DNA of 64,000 nt from an uncultured Sphingomonadaceae bacterium (GCA_913060895.1 CAJXSN010000012.1:19935-83934), one strand, 5' to 3'; positions 37,921 to 49,173 are shown, counted from the stretch's first letter. Numbers and translations are program-made. The notes: generated from the letters alone by a model not told the origin.

Positions 37921-39339
37921 ATGAAATTCACCCATGATGTCATTGTAATTGGGGGCGGAGCTGCCGGCCTGACCGCTGCGGGCGGATGCGCGCTGTTCGG
38001 CCTGAAAGTCGCCCTGATCGAAGGGCACAAGATGGGCGGCGAGTGCCTGAACAATGGCTGCGTTCCATCCAAAGCGCTGATCACAGCGGCCAAGCGTGCG
38101 GCAGAGGCGCGGATAGAAACTTTGCACGGGGTCACACTGGCTGCGCCCAAGATCGAGTGGTCCGGCGTCCACAAGCACATTCATGCCGCGATCGCCCACA
38201 TCGCCCCGCACGATTCCGAAGAAACATTCGAGGAGATGGGCTGCGAAGTAATCCGCGATTATGCGCGCATCACCGGCAAACACACGGTCGGGGTTGGCAG
38301 CCGCACCCTGTCCGCCCCGCGTATCGTAGTTGCAACGGGGTCCAGGCCATTCTTCCCGCCGATCCCCGGTCTGGATGGCGTACCCTATCTGACCAATGAA
38401 AATCTGTTCGATCTGAGCGAACAGCCCGGCCACCTGATTATCATCGGCGGCGGGGTAATCGGCATGGAAATGGCGCAGAGCTTCTGCCGCCTGGGTAGCG
38501 AAGTAACGGTAATAGAGCCTGCAAACCCGATGGGGCGCGACGATCAGGACAATGTGCAGGTCGTCATCGACACGATGAAGGCCGAGGGCGTGAACTTCGT
38601 CAAAGGCGAGGCAAACGGCGTTTCCGGGATACAGGGCGCACTCGAAGTACAAGTCGATAATGGTAAGACCATCAAGGGTACGCACATCCTGCTCGCCGTG
38701 GGCCGTAGAGCGAACACCTCCGGTTTCGGCTTGGAGGAACTGGGGGTCGAGATGGCTCGCAATGGCATAAAGGTCGATGCCCGCCGCCGAACATCTGTGA
38801 AATCCATCTACGCCATCGGCGATTGCCGCGACGGACCGCGCCTGACCCATGTATCGGGCTATGAAGGGTCCAATGTCGCACTCGAAATCGTTACCGGCCT
38901 GCCCACAAAGGTCGACTGGAAGGCGCTGCCCTGGTGCACCTTCACGGAACCGGAAGTGGCGCAGATCGGCATGACGGAAGCGGAAGCGCGTGAAGAGCTG
39001 GGCGACAAGATCACGGTCATCACGGAAGGCTTCGACCATAACGAACGCGCCATTGCGGAAGGCGCGACCAAGGGCCGGATGAAGGTTATACTGAAGGGCA
39101 AGAAGGTTATCGGCGCGAGCATCGTGGGCAAGAATGCCGGCGAATTGCTGCTGCCGTTCAGCCAGATGATCACGGGCAAAAGCGGGACGTTTGACATGGG
39201 CTCCGCCATCATCAGCTACCCCACCCGAAGCGAGATTACGAAAGCCGCCGCGTTCAGCGCATGGGAGCCGACCGTATTCGGTTCACTGCCGAAGAAATAC
39301 GCAGGCTTTGTCGCCAAGATGCGCCGAACATTTGCCTGA
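37921..39339 (+). CDS. Pyridine nucleotide-disulfide oxidoreductase (dihydrolipoamide dehydrogenase/mercuric reductase-like)
   Basis: DVIVIGGGAAGLTAAGGCALFGLKVALIEGHKMGGECLNNGCVPSKALI (redox-active CxxxxC), LIIIGGGVIGMEMAQSF. Confidence 0.92.
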   Translation: MKFTHDVIVIGGGAAGLTAAGGCALFGLKVALIEGHKMGGECLNNGCVPSKALITAAKRAAEARIETLHGVTLAAPKIEWSGVHKHIHAAIAHIAPHDSEETFEEMGCEVIRDYARITGKHTVGVGSRTLSAPRIVVATGSRPFFPPIPGLDGVPYLTNENLFDLSEQPGHLIIIGGGVIGMEMAQSFCRLGSEVTVIEPANPMGRDDQDNVQVVIDTMKAEGVNFVKGEANGVSGIQGALEVQVDNGKTIKGTHILLAVGRRANTSGFGLEELGVEMARNGIKVDARRRTSVKSIYAIGDCRDGPRLTHVSGYEGSNVALEIVTGLPTKVDWKALPWCTFTEPEVAQIGMTEAEAREELGDKITVITEGFDHNERAIAEGATKGRMKVILKGKKVIGASIVGKNAGELLLPFSQMITGKSGTFDMGSAIISYPTRSEITKAAAFSAWEPTVFGSLPKKYAGFVAKMRRTFA

Positions 39340-39343
39340 TCCT

Positions 39344-40354
39344 ATGACCACCGAGACCCGCGCCAGAAACCGTACCGCCAGCCGTAATGCGCCCGCCGGC
39401 CCCTCCCCCTTCGCGGTGAAAGGCACCGCCCTGCCACCTGCCAAATTCACCGATCCCGACATTACGGCGAAAGGGGAACCGCGCGCACAAGTGCCACTGG
39501 TGAAGCTGGACACATTGTGGTTCAATACCGGCACACTGTGCAATCTGGCCTGTGCCAGCTGCTATATCGAAAGCAGCCCGACCAATGATGCACTGGTCTA
39601 TATCAGCCACGCCGATGTCGCCGCCTATATGGACGAAATTGCCACCGAAGGTCTGGCCACACGCGAGATCGCATATACCGGCGGCGAGCCGTTCATGAAC
39701 CCGGAATTCCTGCCGATGCTGGAGGATTCGCTGGAGCGCGGGTTCGAAGTGCTGGTGCTGTCCAACGCGATGAAACCGATGCGCCGTCACGAGGCAGCTC
39801 TTCTGGCCTTACGCGAAAAGCACGGCGACCGCCTGACCATCCGCGTCAGCCTCGACCACCACACCAAAGAGGCGCATGAAGCGGAGCGAGGCCCGAGGAG
39901 CTGGGAGGCCGGAATTGATGGACTGAAATGGCTGGGCAGCAATGGTTTTTCCATCGCGGTAGCAGGCCGGATGCTGCCGGGCGAAGGTGAAGCGGACGAG
40001 CGCGCAGGTTATGCCGCTCTGTTCGCTGCCGAGAACATCCCTGTAGATGCGGGCGATCCGATGCGGCTGGTCTTGTTCCCCGAGATGGACGAGGACAAGG
40101 ATATTGCGGAAATCACCACTGCCTGCTGGAGCATTCTGGACAAGGATCCCGCGCAAATCATGTGCGCCACCAGCCGGATGGTCGTGCATCGCAAGGGCGA
40201 GCCCGCACCGCGTGTCGCGGCATGCACCCTGATCCCCTACGATCCCGAATTCGATCTGGGCGCCGATTTGGCGCACGCCAGCGCGCCGGTGAAACTGAAC
40301 CATCCGCACTGCGCGCGCTTCTGTGTTCTAGGAGGAGCAAGCTGCTCAGCCTGA
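39344..40354 (+). CDS. Radical SAM protein
   Basis: CNLACASCYIE (CxxxCxxC), AYTGGEPFMNPEF; extra C-terminal cysteines (HCARFCVLGGASCSA). Confidence 0.9.
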   Translation: MTTETRARNRTASRNAPAGPSPFAVKGTALPPAKFTDPDITAKGEPRAQVPLVKLDTLWFNTGTLCNLACASCYIESSPTNDALVYISHADVAAYMDEIATEGLATREIAYTGGEPFMNPEFLPMLEDSLERGFEVLVLSNAMKPMRRHEAALLALREKHGDRLTIRVSLDHHTKEAHEAERGPRSWEAGIDGLKWLGSNGFSIAVAGRMLPGEGEADERAGYAALFAAENIPVDAGDPMRLVLFPEMDEDKDIAEITTACWSILDKDPAQIMCATSRMVVHRKGEPAPRVAACTLIPYDPEFDLGADLAHASAPVKLNHPHCARFCVLGGASCSA

Positions 40355-40483
40355 ATAGGCACCCGGTCGCCTCAATACGAAGAGTGGACCGGCACAAATG
40401 GCGAGAAAATCCTTCGCATTTGCAGCATACAATGGCATTGGCCACCCGTCGTATTATCGGGCTACCCAGCCCACCCTTGCTAG

Positions 40484-41422
40484 ATGACGGACACGTCCAG
40501 TTTTCCCATGACCAAACCACTGACCCATCTCGAACGTCTCGAGGCCGAGAGCATCCATATCATGCGCGAAGTCGCCGCCGAGGCGCAGAAGCCGGTGATG
40601 CTTTATTCCATAGGTAAAGACAGCGCTGTCATGCTGCATCTGGCGAAGAAGGCATTCCATCCCTCTCCCCCGCCATTCCCGCTGATGCATGTCGATACGA
40701 CGTGGAAGTTCAAGGCGATGTACGAAATGCGCGAGCGATCGGCCGAGGAAGCCGGAATGGATCTGCTGGTCCACCGCAACCCGGAAGCGGAAGAGCGCGG
40801 CATCAACCCGTTTGATCACGGCCCGCTCCATACCGATATGTGGAAGACACAGGGGTTGAAACAGGCGCTCGACAAATACGGTTTCGATGCAGCCTTTGGC
40901 GGCGCGCGCCGCGACGAGGAAAAGAGCCGCGCGAAAGAGCGCATCTTCTCTTTCCGCACGGCGAGCCACGGCTGGGATCCGAAAAACCAGCGGCCCGAAC
41001 TGTGGAACATCTACAATACGCGCAAAGCCAAGGGCGAGAGCATCCGCGTCTTCCCGCTGTCCAACTGGACGGAGCTGGATATCTGGCAGTATATCATGGC
41101 CGAGAACATCGAGATCGTTCCGTTGTATTATTCAGCCAAGCGGCCGACCTATGATTATGAAGGCGGCCTGTTTATGGCCGACGATCCGGAGCGGCTGGAG
41201 AAAATTCTGGGCTACATGCCCGAGTTGACAGAGCGCTCGGTCCGGTTCCGCACACTTGGCTGCTTCCCTCTGACGGGCGCTGTCGAGAGCGAAGCGGCCA
41301 CCTTGTCGGACATTGTGCAGGAAATGCTGCTGACGACCACCAGCGAACGTCAGGGCCGCGTCATCGACAAGGATTCCGGTGATGGTTCGATGGAGAAGAA
41401 AAAACAGGAGGGCTATTTCTGA
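40484..41422 (+). CDS. cysD: Sulfate adenylyltransferase subunit 2
   Basis: [57 protein letters not shown]. Confidence 0.97.
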   Translation: MTDTSSFPMTKPLTHLERLEAESIHIMREVAAEAQKPVMLYSIGKDSAVMLHLAKKAFHPSPPPFPLMHVDTTWKFKAMYEMRERSAEEAGMDLLVHRNPEAEERGINPFDHGPLHTDMWKTQGLKQALDKYGFDAAFGGARRDEEKSRAKERIFSFRTASHGWDPKNQRPELWNIYNTRKAKGESIRVFPLSNWTELDIWQYIMAENIEIVPLYYSAKRPTYDYEGGLFMADDPERLEKILGYMPELTERSVRFRTLGCFPLTGAVESEAATLSDIVQEMLLTTTSERQGRVIDKDSGDGSMEKKKQEGYF

Positions 41423-43347
41423 TGACCGACCAGACTGCCACTCCCGAAACCGTCTACGAAACCGATGCGCTGATCGCAGAGGACATCGACGCCTATCTCG
41501 ACGCGCATCAGAACAAGACCATGCTGCGCTTCATTACCTGCGGCAGTGTGGATGACGGAAAATCCACCCTGATCGGGCGGCTGTTGTACGATTCCAAGAT
41601 GATCTTCGAAGATCAACTGGCTGCGCTGGAAGACGATTCCAAAAAAGTCGGCACGCAGGGGCAGGAAATCGATTTCGCCCTGCTGGTCGATGGCTTGGCC
41701 GCAGAGCGGGAGCAGGGCATCACAATCGATGTCGCGTACCGCTTCTTCGCCACCGAAAAGCGCAAATTCATCGTCGCCGATTGCCCCGGCCACGAACAAT
41801 ACACCCGCAATATGGTGACGGGCGCATCCACAGCCGATCTCGCCGTAATCCTGATCGATGCACGCAAAGGCGTGCTGGTCCAGACCCGCCGTCACAGTTT
41901 TCTGTGCAAGCAGCTGGGCATCCGCAACATCGTGCTTGCGGTGAACAAGATGGATCTGGTCGATTATGACCAGTCCACCTTCGAACACATCGTGGCCGAT
42001 TATCGCTCTTTCGCGTCCGAAATCGGGATCGACGACTTTACTGCCATCCCCATGTCCGGGCTGGCAGGCGACAATATTACCAGCCCGTCCGAAGCCACTG
42101 CCTGGTATGACGGCCCTACACTGATCGATCATCTGGAAACCGTCGAAGTCGCCAGCGCAATTAATGTGGCAAAGCCTTTCCGTATGCCGGTTCAGTGGGT
42201 CAATCGCCCCAATCTGGATTTCCGCGGCTTCTCCGGCCTGATTTCGAGCGGTACCATTGCCCCGGGCGACGCGGTCCGTTCGCTACCCTCGGGCAAGACC
42301 AGCACGGTCAAATCCATAGTAACATGGGAAGGCGAGCTGGAAGAGGCGCAGGCAGGCCAGTCCGTCACGGTCACACTGGAAGACGAGATCGACTGTTCGC
42401 GCGGAGACGTGCTGGCGGCCGCAGATACTCCGCCCGAGACGTCCGACCAGTTCGAAACGACGCTGGTGTGGATGGATGACGAGGAAATGACACCCGGCCG
42501 GGCCTATTGGCTGAAACTGGGAACGCAGAATGTCTCGGTCACGGTGCAGGCACCGAAATACGAAATCAACGTCAATACAATGGAACATCTGGCGGCGAAA
42601 ACGCTGGAATTGAATTCCATCGGTGTTTGCGAGATTACCACCGACAAGCCGGTCGTGTTTGAAGCTTACGGCGATAACCGCGCCCTGGGCGGTTTCATCC
42701 TGATCGACAAGATAACCAATCGCACCGTTGCAGCAGGGATGCTGCATTTCAGTCTGCGGCGCGCGCAAAATGTGCATTGGCAGGCAACGGACATCACGCG
42801 CGAGGCCCATGCCAATCTCAAGAACCAGGCACCGCGCGTGCTATGGTTCACCGGCCTTTCTGGCAGCGGGAAATCGACAATCGCGAACGAGGTGGAAAAA
42901 CGCCTTAACCTGATGAACCGGCATACCTTCCTTTTGGACGGCGACAATGTGCGCCACGGCCTGAACAAGGATCTGGGCTTCACCGACACCGACCGGATCG
43001 AAAACATCCGCCGCATCGGGGAAGTGGCGAAGCTGATGGCCGATGCCGGACTGGTTGTGCTGACCGCTTTCATCAGTCCGTTCCGTGCAGAGCGGCGAAT
43101 GGTCCGCGATATGCTGCCCGAAGGCGAGTTTATCGAAGTTTTTGTCGATACTCCGCTGGAAGTAGCCGAGAAGCGTGACGTGAAAGGCCTCTACAAGAAA
43201 GCCCGCGCGGGCGATCTCAAGAACTTCACCGGGATCGACAGCCCATATGAAGAGCCTGAAAACGCAGAAATCCGCGTCAACACGGTGGAGATGACGGCTG
43301 AAGAAGCCGCCACCTACATCGTCGACCAGATTATGCCTCTGCGATAA
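41422..43347 (+). CDS. cysNC: Bifunctional sulfate adenylyltransferase subunit 1 / adenylylsulfate kinase
   Basis: EF-Tu-like GTPase ([36 protein letters not shown]) followed by APS kinase ([37 protein letters not shown]). Confidence 0.97.
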   Translation: MTDQTATPETVYETDALIAEDIDAYLDAHQNKTMLRFITCGSVDDGKSTLIGRLLYDSKMIFEDQLAALEDDSKKVGTQGQEIDFALLVDGLAAEREQGITIDVAYRFFATEKRKFIVADCPGHEQYTRNMVTGASTADLAVILIDARKGVLVQTRRHSFLCKQLGIRNIVLAVNKMDLVDYDQSTFEHIVADYRSFASEIGIDDFTAIPMSGLAGDNITSPSEATAWYDGPTLIDHLETVEVASAINVAKPFRMPVQWVNRPNLDFRGFSGLISSGTIAPGDAVRSLPSGKTSTVKSIVTWEGELEEAQAGQSVTVTLEDEIDCSRGDVLAAADTPPETSDQFETTLVWMDDEEMTPGRAYWLKLGTQNVSVTVQAPKYEINVNTMEHLAAKTLELNSIGVCEITTDKPVVFEAYGDNRALGGFILIDKITNRTVAAGMLHFSLRRAQNVHWQATDITREAHANLKNQAPRVLWFTGLSGSGKSTIANEVEKRLNLMNRHTFLLDGDNVRHGLNKDLGFTDTDRIENIRRIGEVAKLMADAGLVVLTAFISPFRAERRMVRDMLPEGEFIEVFVDTPLEVAEKRDVKGLYKKARAGDLKNFTGIDSPYEEPENAEIRVNTVEMTAEEAATYIVDQIMPLR

Positions 43348-44120
43348 TGGAATTTGCGATGACGGACTCTTCAATCACGGACACCGCAGCGATGACCGAT
43401 GCTGAACTGGCTGCACATCTGGCGTTTCATGCCGGGAAAATTCTGCTGCAAGTGCGCGATGCTCAGGTGTTCGAGGGCAAGTCGCTGGGCAAAGCTGGTG
43501 ACGAAACAGCCAACCAGTTTCTGGTCCACTCATTGCGCCATTTGCGCCCCGATGACGGCCTGCTTTCGGAAGAAAGTAAGGACACGGACGAGCGGCTTGG
43601 GAAAACCCGCACATGGATCGTCGATCCGGTGGATGGAACGCGTGAATATGGCGAGGCGCGCACGGACTGGGCCGTTCACGTCGCCCTGTCGATCGACGGA
43701 AAACCGGAAATCGGTGCTGTTGCCCTGCCCGGCATGGATGCTGTCATGCGCACCGACGCCCCGCAATCCGTACCCGAAGCCGCCGCGACCCCGCGTCTGG
43801 TTGTCAGCCGCACACGCCCTGCGAAAGAAGCAATTGCTGTTTCCGAAGCAATTGGCGGAGAACTGGTCGGCATGGGCAGCGCCGGCGCCAAGGCTATGGC
43901 AGTCGTGCGCGGTGATGCCGAAATCTACCTCCACACCGGCGGCCAGTTCGAATGGGACAGTTGCGCCCCTGCAGCTGTAGCATTGGCACACGGTATGCAT
44001 TGCAGCCGCGTCGATGGCAGTCCGCTGATTTATAACCAGCGCGATACCTATATGCCCGATCTGCTGATCTGCCGCCCCGAATGGGCCGAGCGGGTTTTGG
44101 CCGAAGTCGCCAAACTCTAG
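43347..44120 (+). CDS. cysQ: 3'(2'),5'-bisphosphate nucleotidase (inositol monophosphatase family)
   Basis: DDGLLSEESKDTDERLGKTRTWIVDPVDGTREYGEARTDWAVHVAL; cysDNC context. Confidence 0.9.
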   Translation: MEFAMTDSSITDTAAMTDAELAAHLAFHAGKILLQVRDAQVFEGKSLGKAGDETANQFLVHSLRHLRPDDGLLSEESKDTDERLGKTRTWIVDPVDGTREYGEARTDWAVHVALSIDGKPEIGAVALPGMDAVMRTDAPQSVPEAAATPRLVVSRTRPAKEAIAVSEAIGGELVGMGSAGAKAMAVVRGDAEIYLHTGGQFEWDSCAPAAVALAHGMHCSRVDGSPLIYNQRDTYMPDLLICRPEWAERVLAEVAKL

Positions 44121-44133
44121 CGATTATCCAGCG

Positions 44134-45045
44134 TTACCGGTTGCCTGGCAGACCAGCCAACAACTGCTGCGCCCGCGATAGGTGCGGGCGGTCATACATC
44201 TTCCCGCTATGCCCGATAGTGCCCAGCTCGGGATTGTCGGCAAACAGTTTCACCACCATCCGCGCTTCTGCAATTTCCGCGTCGCCTGGGGTAAACGCTG
44301 TGTTGATCGGTTCGACCTGCGCCGGGTGGATCGCCAGCATTCCGCCAAACCCCTGCCGTCGCATATCGCCAGCGCGCGCACCCAGACCGTCCAGATCGCG
44401 GAAATCGGTCTGGATCGTCTCGATAGCAGTGACCCCCGCGCGCGCCGCACCCAGCAAGCACAGCGTGCGGGCCAACTCATAGGCTGGATCAAAGCGCCCG
44501 CTCGTATCGACATTGGCCTGAGCACCGATAGAATCCGATAGATCCTCTGCCCCCCAGCTCATCGCGACCAGCCGCGGCGCGCCAGCATAGTTGCCCGCCT
44601 CGAACATGGAAGCTGCAGTTTCCGTGACCAGCGCCATTACCGGGGTCGAACCCAGAGGAATATCGTGCGCTGCCTCCAATGCCGAAAGCGTGTGATCGAG
44701 CCGAACCACATCCTGCGGCCCCTCTGCCTTGGGCAGAACAATCCCACCGGGCCGGGCTGACATTACAGCGGCCAAATCCAGTAGCGGCATATCCGTTTCA
44801 AACGGGTTGATCCGCACCCATAAACGCTCCCGGTTGTCGGCTGCATTCAGGGCTGTAGCCACCATCAGCCGCGCATCGGGCTTGATTTGCGGGGCGACTG
44901 CATCTTCCAGATCGAAGATGACAATATCGGCATCGCTGGCTGTGGCTTTTGCCATCTTCTTGTCGCTATCGCCGGGCGCAAACAGCCAGCTGCGCATGGG
45001 AATAGAAAGGGGAATAGACGGGGGAATAGTCGGGCGGTCAGCCAT
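44134..45045 (-). CDS. CoA ester lyase (HpcH/HpaI / citrate lyase beta-like)
   Basis: RSWLFAPGDSDKKMAKATASDADIVIFDLEDAV, LWVRINPFETDMPLLDL, MLAIHPAQVEPINTAFTP. Confidence 0.88.
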   Translation of the reverse strand: MADRPTIPPSIPLSIPMRSWLFAPGDSDKKMAKATASDADIVIFDLEDAVAPQIKPDARLMVATALNAADNRERLWVRINPFETDMPLLDLAAVMSARPGGIVLPKAEGPQDVVRLDHTLSALEAAHDIPLGSTPVMALVTETAASMFEAGNYAGAPRLVAMSWGAEDLSDSIGAQANVDTSGRFDPAYELARTLCLLGAARAGVTAIETIQTDFRDLDGLGARAGDMRRQGFGGMLAIHPAQVEPINTAFTPGDAEIAEARMVVKLFADNPELGTIGHSGKMYDRPHLSRAQQLLAGLPGNR

Positions 45046-45497
45046 CAGCTTTCCTTCTTCTTCAGTAAAGCCATACGCAGACAGCGGCAGACTATCTCGT
45101 CCCGCTGGTTGAGGCATTCATGCGCAAAGGTGACGATCCCGGCATCGGGGCGCGACTTGCTGGCCCTCAGTTCGCTCACTTCGCTGGTGGCACGCAAGGT
45201 GTCACCGATGAAAGTCGGCTTGGGGTGGACCAGCTTGTCATATCCCAGATTGGCCACCAACGTGCCCAGCGTGGTGTCGCCAACACTTACCCCGACCATC
45301 AGTGAAAAAGTGAAAGTCCCGTTGACCAAAATCTGGCCAAACTCGCTCTCTCGGGCCGCTTCTACATCCAGATGCAGGGGCTGAGCATTGTGGGTCATGG
45401 TGGTGAACAGCAGATTGTCGGTTTCGGTCACCGTACGGCGGATTTCATGCTCCACCCGGTCACCCACCTGCCACTCATCGAAAAACCGGCCTGCCAT
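45045..45497 (-). CDS. MaoC family (R)-specific enoyl-CoA hydratase-like protein
   Basis: FFDEWQVGDRVEHEIRRTVTETDNLLFTTMTHNAQPLHLDVEAARESEFGQILVNGTFTFSLMVG. Confidence 0.9.
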   Translation of the reverse strand: MAGRFFDEWQVGDRVEHEIRRTVTETDNLLFTTMTHNAQPLHLDVEAARESEFGQILVNGTFTFSLMVGVSVGDTTLGTLVANLGYDKLVHPKPTFIGDTLRATSEVSELRASKSRPDAGIVTFAHECLNQRDEIVCRCLRMALLKKKES

Positions 45498-45602
45498 TCG
45501 CGCTCCCTTGCTTCATCATATTGTATTGCGCCGGTGTGTCGCCCGCGGCATCCACCCGGTCAAGCCTGCCTGCACCGGCCCTGAAGTACTGCGAGCTACT
45601 TT

Positions 45603-47129
45603 TCAGCTGGGCACACTGAAGCGGTTCAGCCCGCCACCATGCGCAATATCGACCGTCTGCCCGAACGGTTCGCCCGCCTCCAGCAGCGCCAGAGCCGCAT
45701 CGTCTGCCGGCATGGCGGCCACCCTCTCACCATCGGGAGTGCGCGCGATAACAGTGCCGCGCGGCCCCTTTTTGCTAAATTGGACGGTGTAGGTTTCGAT
45801 TGTCGCAGCACCATCATACGCGTCCACAGCGGCCACCGCATCCGGCTGATCGTCGCAGGTTTTCACGCGCTGCTGTGACCAGTCTGCAGGTGTGGTCGAG
45901 TAGATACCAGCCGCGTATTTGCTCATGAAGCCGCCATTGGCGATCACCATTGCGCGGCTGCCCGGCTGCTTGCGGCAACGCTCCACGGCTTCTGCAATAC
46001 CGTGGGCCGAATAGTTGTTGCCCGCCCCGCCAAAGAACGGAAGACCGCCCGTCAGCGTCAGCCCTCGCGGATCATCCCCGGCAATGCCCAGCGCCTCGAT
46101 CAAATTGGACACAGGGATAGGGAAACAGCTGTAGATATCGAAATGCTTGACGTCCGCGACGGTGGTATCCGCCATCTCCAGTGCAGCGCGTGCGGAATCC
46201 ACGGCGCTGGGGGCCAGATGCAGATCGGCGCGGTGCATCGGAGAGGCTTCCTTGGCATCCGAGACGGCATGGATATGGACCCAGCGGTCTTCAGGTACGC
46301 CCAGTTCCCGCGCAGCTTCGACAGACGCGACGATGATCGCAGCGGCCTGATTGACCTGATCGCGGGCAATCATGCTCTTGGTGTAAGGCTCGGCCACGAT
46401 CCGGTTGCGGTCGGTGGGTGTGGCAATATCTTGGGCCGTCCGGGCCACAGGTGCGGCAGCGTGGGGGTTGTCAGCGGCAACTTCGGTAAACGGCGCGAAC
46501 AGCTGCGCCATATGCTCGCGGTGTTCTTCCAGCGAGCGTCCGAGCTTCTTGCGGCGCGCGTTTTCCATGAGAGCATAGGCGGGGATCGCCCCGTGAACGC
46601 CATGAGCAATCAGAGCGGTGTCCAGTACGCCGTCCATCCCGAAGCCGCGATCTTCCATTTCGCCGCCCGGCTCTTCGCTCCAGTCCGGTTTCTCACCCTT
46701 CGCGACCAGCGCCAGCGTAGTAGAAATCGCTTCCGATCCGACAATTGCCGCCACCTTTGCGCGGCCCTTGGATATATCGGCCGCAAACTCGCCGACCAGC
46801 CGCTGGGGCCCCTGTCCGCCGACGACTTCCAGAATAGCCCGTGCCGGATCGGCTCCGACACGCTTTGCAATCGCGCGCGGCGGATTGTCGGATTTCCCGA
46901 ACGGGGCAATCGCCGCTGGGGTAGAGATTTCAAACTGCCGGATAGCACCCAGAGTATCGATCGCATCTGCCACGTCGCCCCGCGCTTGCGCGTCGGCAAT
47001 CGCCGCGCCCAGTGCCCGGCCTGCCATATCCATTGGCGACAACGCGCCATAATCCGCATCGTCCAGCTTCTCGGAATACTGCCCCACTCCGATGATAACG
47101 GGCGTGCGCGGATCGAGGGGTGTAGTCAT
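45603..47129 (-). CDS. Acetyl-CoA acetyltransferase/thiolase-like protein
   Basis: TPVIIGVGQYSEKLDD, MPADDAAL; SCP2-thiolase-like region (LTGGLPFFGGAGNNYSAHGIAEAV). Confidence 0.82.
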   Translation of the reverse strand: MTTPLDPRTPVIIGVGQYSEKLDDADYGALSPMDMAGRALGAAIADAQARGDVADAIDTLGAIRQFEISTPAAIAPFGKSDNPPRAIAKRVGADPARAILEVVGGQGPQRLVGEFAADISKGRAKVAAIVGSEAISTTLALVAKGEKPDWSEEPGGEMEDRGFGMDGVLDTALIAHGVHGAIPAYALMENARRKKLGRSLEEHREHMAQLFAPFTEVAADNPHAAAPVARTAQDIATPTDRNRIVAEPYTKSMIARDQVNQAAAIIVASVEAARELGVPEDRWVHIHAVSDAKEASPMHRADLHLAPSAVDSARAALEMADTTVADVKHFDIYSCFPIPVSNLIEALGIAGDDPRGLTLTGGLPFFGGAGNNYSAHGIAEAVERCRKQPGSRAMVIANGGFMSKYAAGIYSTTPADWSQQRVKTCDDQPDAVAAVDAYDGAATIETYTVQFSKKGPRGTVIARTPDGERVAAMPADDAALALLEAGEPFGQTVDIAHGGGLNRFSVPS

Positions 47130-47203
47130 GGCAGAAAGGTTTCCTTCTATCGGTTACCCTTGCGCAATGCCTATCCGGGCGCGCCCTGTCGAGCAGAGGA
47201 TTT

Positions 47204-49069
47204 TCAGGCTACCTGTTCCAGTTGAGCGCCGACCTCCAGCCACTCGGCCTCCGCCTTCTCCAGCGCGTCTGTCCGCGTGGCCCGTTCCTCCAGCAATTCG
47301 CTCATCGCTTTGTCTGCCCACTTGGATGCGGCATTTGCGGGTTCGTACATCGCCTGATCGATCTGGCTGCATTCGCCCTGCAATCTTGCGATTGTCTTCT
47401 CGATTTTGGCGAGTTCCGATTTGACGAAGCGTTCCTTTGCTCGCGCTTTCCCGGATGACTTCGCTACCGGTTTCCCAGCCTTTTCGCCGCGCTTTTTCTT
47501 CGGCTGGTTCCGGTCGAGCACGAAATCGATGTAATCGTCCATGCTGCCGCCGTATTCCTTGGCCGTGCCGGCATCGACCAGCACCAGCCGGTCCGCTGTC
47601 AGTTCGACCATGTGGCGATCATGGCTGATCAGGATGACAGCGCCGGTATAGTCGTTCAGCGCCTGAATCAGTGCCTCACGCGCATCGACATCAAGGTGGT
47701 TGGTTGGCTCGTCCAAAATCAGCAGATGCGGTGCATCACGGGTTACCAGTGCAAGGGCAAGCCGCGCGCGTTCGCCGCCCGAGAGCTTCTCGACCCGCGA
47801 ATTTGCACGATCGCCGGAGAAACCGAACCGGCCCAGTTGTGCGCGAACCACACCCGGGGACTGGCCATCCATCACCCGCGTCATCAGTTCCAGCGGGGTG
47901 CTGTCGGCTTGCAATTCTTCCACCTGATACTGGGTGAAATAACCGACCTTCAGCTTCCCGCTGGCGTTGATGCCGCCTTCTTCGGGCTTGAGCTGGGAAG
48001 CCAGCAACCGCGCCAGTGTGGTCTTGCCATTGCCGTTGCGACCCAGCAGTGCAATCCGGTCGTCAGCATCGATCCGCATATTCAGGCGTCTCAGAATCGG
48101 CGGCGCATCTCCATAGCCAACAGCCGCATCGTCCATCGAAAGTATGGGAGAGCGCAGATCGCTGGGATCGGGAAATTCGAAACTGAGCGAGGCATCCTCC
48201 GCCATCGCAGCAATCGGCTGCATCTTGGCGAGCATCTTGGCCCGCGATTGCGCCTGCTTTGCGGTGGAAGCACGGGCGCTGTTGCGCGCAACGTAATCCT
48301 CCAGCCGCGCCCGCTGGGCATCCTGCGAAGCCTTGGCGCTAGCCAGCTGCGCCGCGCGCTCCGCCCGCTGTTTCTCGAAATCGTCGTACCCGCCGGGATA
48401 CAGCGTCAGCTGCCCGCCCTGCAGATGCAGGATATGATCGACTACCTTGTTGAGCAGATCACGCTCATGGCTGATGACCAGTACGGTGGCGGGATAGCTT
48501 TTGAGGAAATTTTCCAGCCACAACGTCGCTTCCAGATCGAGGTGGTTGGATGGCTCATCCAGCAGCAGCACATCGGGTTGCGAGAACAGCAGCGCGCCCA
48601 GCGCCACCCGCATTTTCCATCCGCCGGAAAAACTGTCGAGCGGCTGGCGCTGCATTTCCTCATCAAAGCCCAGCCCGATCAGTATGCGCGCTGCACGGGA
48701 GGGCGCGCTGTAGGCGTCGATGGCGAGCAGGCGCTCATGCACATCGCCCAGCCGGTCGGGATCGGTGCAGGTTTCTGCCTCTTCCATCAGGGACATACGC
48801 TCTACATCGGCGGCCAGTACAGCTTCCTCCGGCGTGATGTCGCCAGTGGGCGCGTCCTGCGCGATATAGCCCAGCCGCGTACCCGTAGGCCGCGTGATAT
48901 CACCCTCGTCCGGGTCAATTTCGCCGATGATGCTTTTCATCAGTGTGGACTTGCCCGCGCCGTTGCGGCCGATCAGACCTACGCGTCCGCCATGCGGGAT
49001 CGCCGCAGTCGCGCGGGTAAGAATGTCACGGCCGCCAAGCCTGACTGTGATTCCATCGATGGTAAGCAT
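47204..49069 (-). CDS. ABC-F family ATP-binding protein
   Basis: Two ABC domains: GLIGRNGAGKSTLMKSIIGE / LDSFSGGWKMRVALGALLFSQPDVLLLDEPSNHLDLE and ALLGRNGNGKTTLARLLA / KLSGGERARLALALV ... LILDEPTNHLDVD; no TMs. Confidence 0.94.
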   Translation of the reverse strand: MLTIDGITVRLGGRDILTRATAAIPHGGRVGLIGRNGAGKSTLMKSIIGEIDPDEGDITRPTGTRLGYIAQDAPTGDITPEEAVLAADVERMSLMEEAETCTDPDRLGDVHERLLAIDAYSAPSRAARILIGLGFDEEMQRQPLDSFSGGWKMRVALGALLFSQPDVLLLDEPSNHLDLEATLWLENFLKSYPATVLVISHERDLLNKVVDHILHLQGGQLTLYPGGYDDFEKQRAERAAQLASAKASQDAQRARLEDYVARNSARASTAKQAQSRAKMLAKMQPIAAMAEDASLSFEFPDPSDLRSPILSMDDAAVGYGDAPPILRRLNMRIDADDRIALLGRNGNGKTTLARLLASQLKPEEGGINASGKLKVGYFTQYQVEELQADSTPLELMTRVMDGQSPGVVRAQLGRFGFSGDRANSRVEKLSGGERARLALALVTRDAPHLLILDEPTNHLDVDAREALIQALNDYTGAVILISHDRHMVELTADRLVLVDAGTAKEYGGSMDDYIDFVLDRNQPKKKRGEKAGKPVAKSSGKARAKERFVKSELAKIEKTIARLQGECSQIDQAMYEPANAASKWADKAMSELLEERATRTDALEKAEAEWLEVGAQLEQVA

Positions 49070-49173
49070 GGGCGCGCCCATAGCAGCCCTTGCCCGCCGA
49101 CCCAATGGCGCACTTGCAGTGCCGCCTGAAACGCCATTTGCATCGGCGCCAGACAGGTCTAGCTAGCGAAGTC

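Noticed and set aside
37807-39039. 410-aa minus-strand ORF opposite the disulfide oxidoreductase
   Set aside because: Antisense shadow ORF with no motifs.
37414-39339. 641-aa version of the disulfide oxidoreductase with a long N-terminal extension
   Set aside because: The extension is read through the antisense of the SDR gene and the 18-bp hairpin; the conserved protein starts at ATG 37921.
44995-45036. GGGAATAG-type short repeats at the start of the CoA lyase gene
   Set aside because: Explained by the coding repeat SIPLSIPPSIPPTIP-like N-terminus; not an independent element.
46002-47225. 407-aa plus-strand ORF opposite the thiolase-like gene
   Set aside because: Arg/Gly/His-rich shadow ORF in high-GC DNA; the minus strand encodes a coherent thiolase-like protein.
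47612-49129. 505-aa plus-strand ORF opposite the ABC-F gene
   Set aside because: Shadow ORF; ABC-F motifs are unambiguous on the minus strand.
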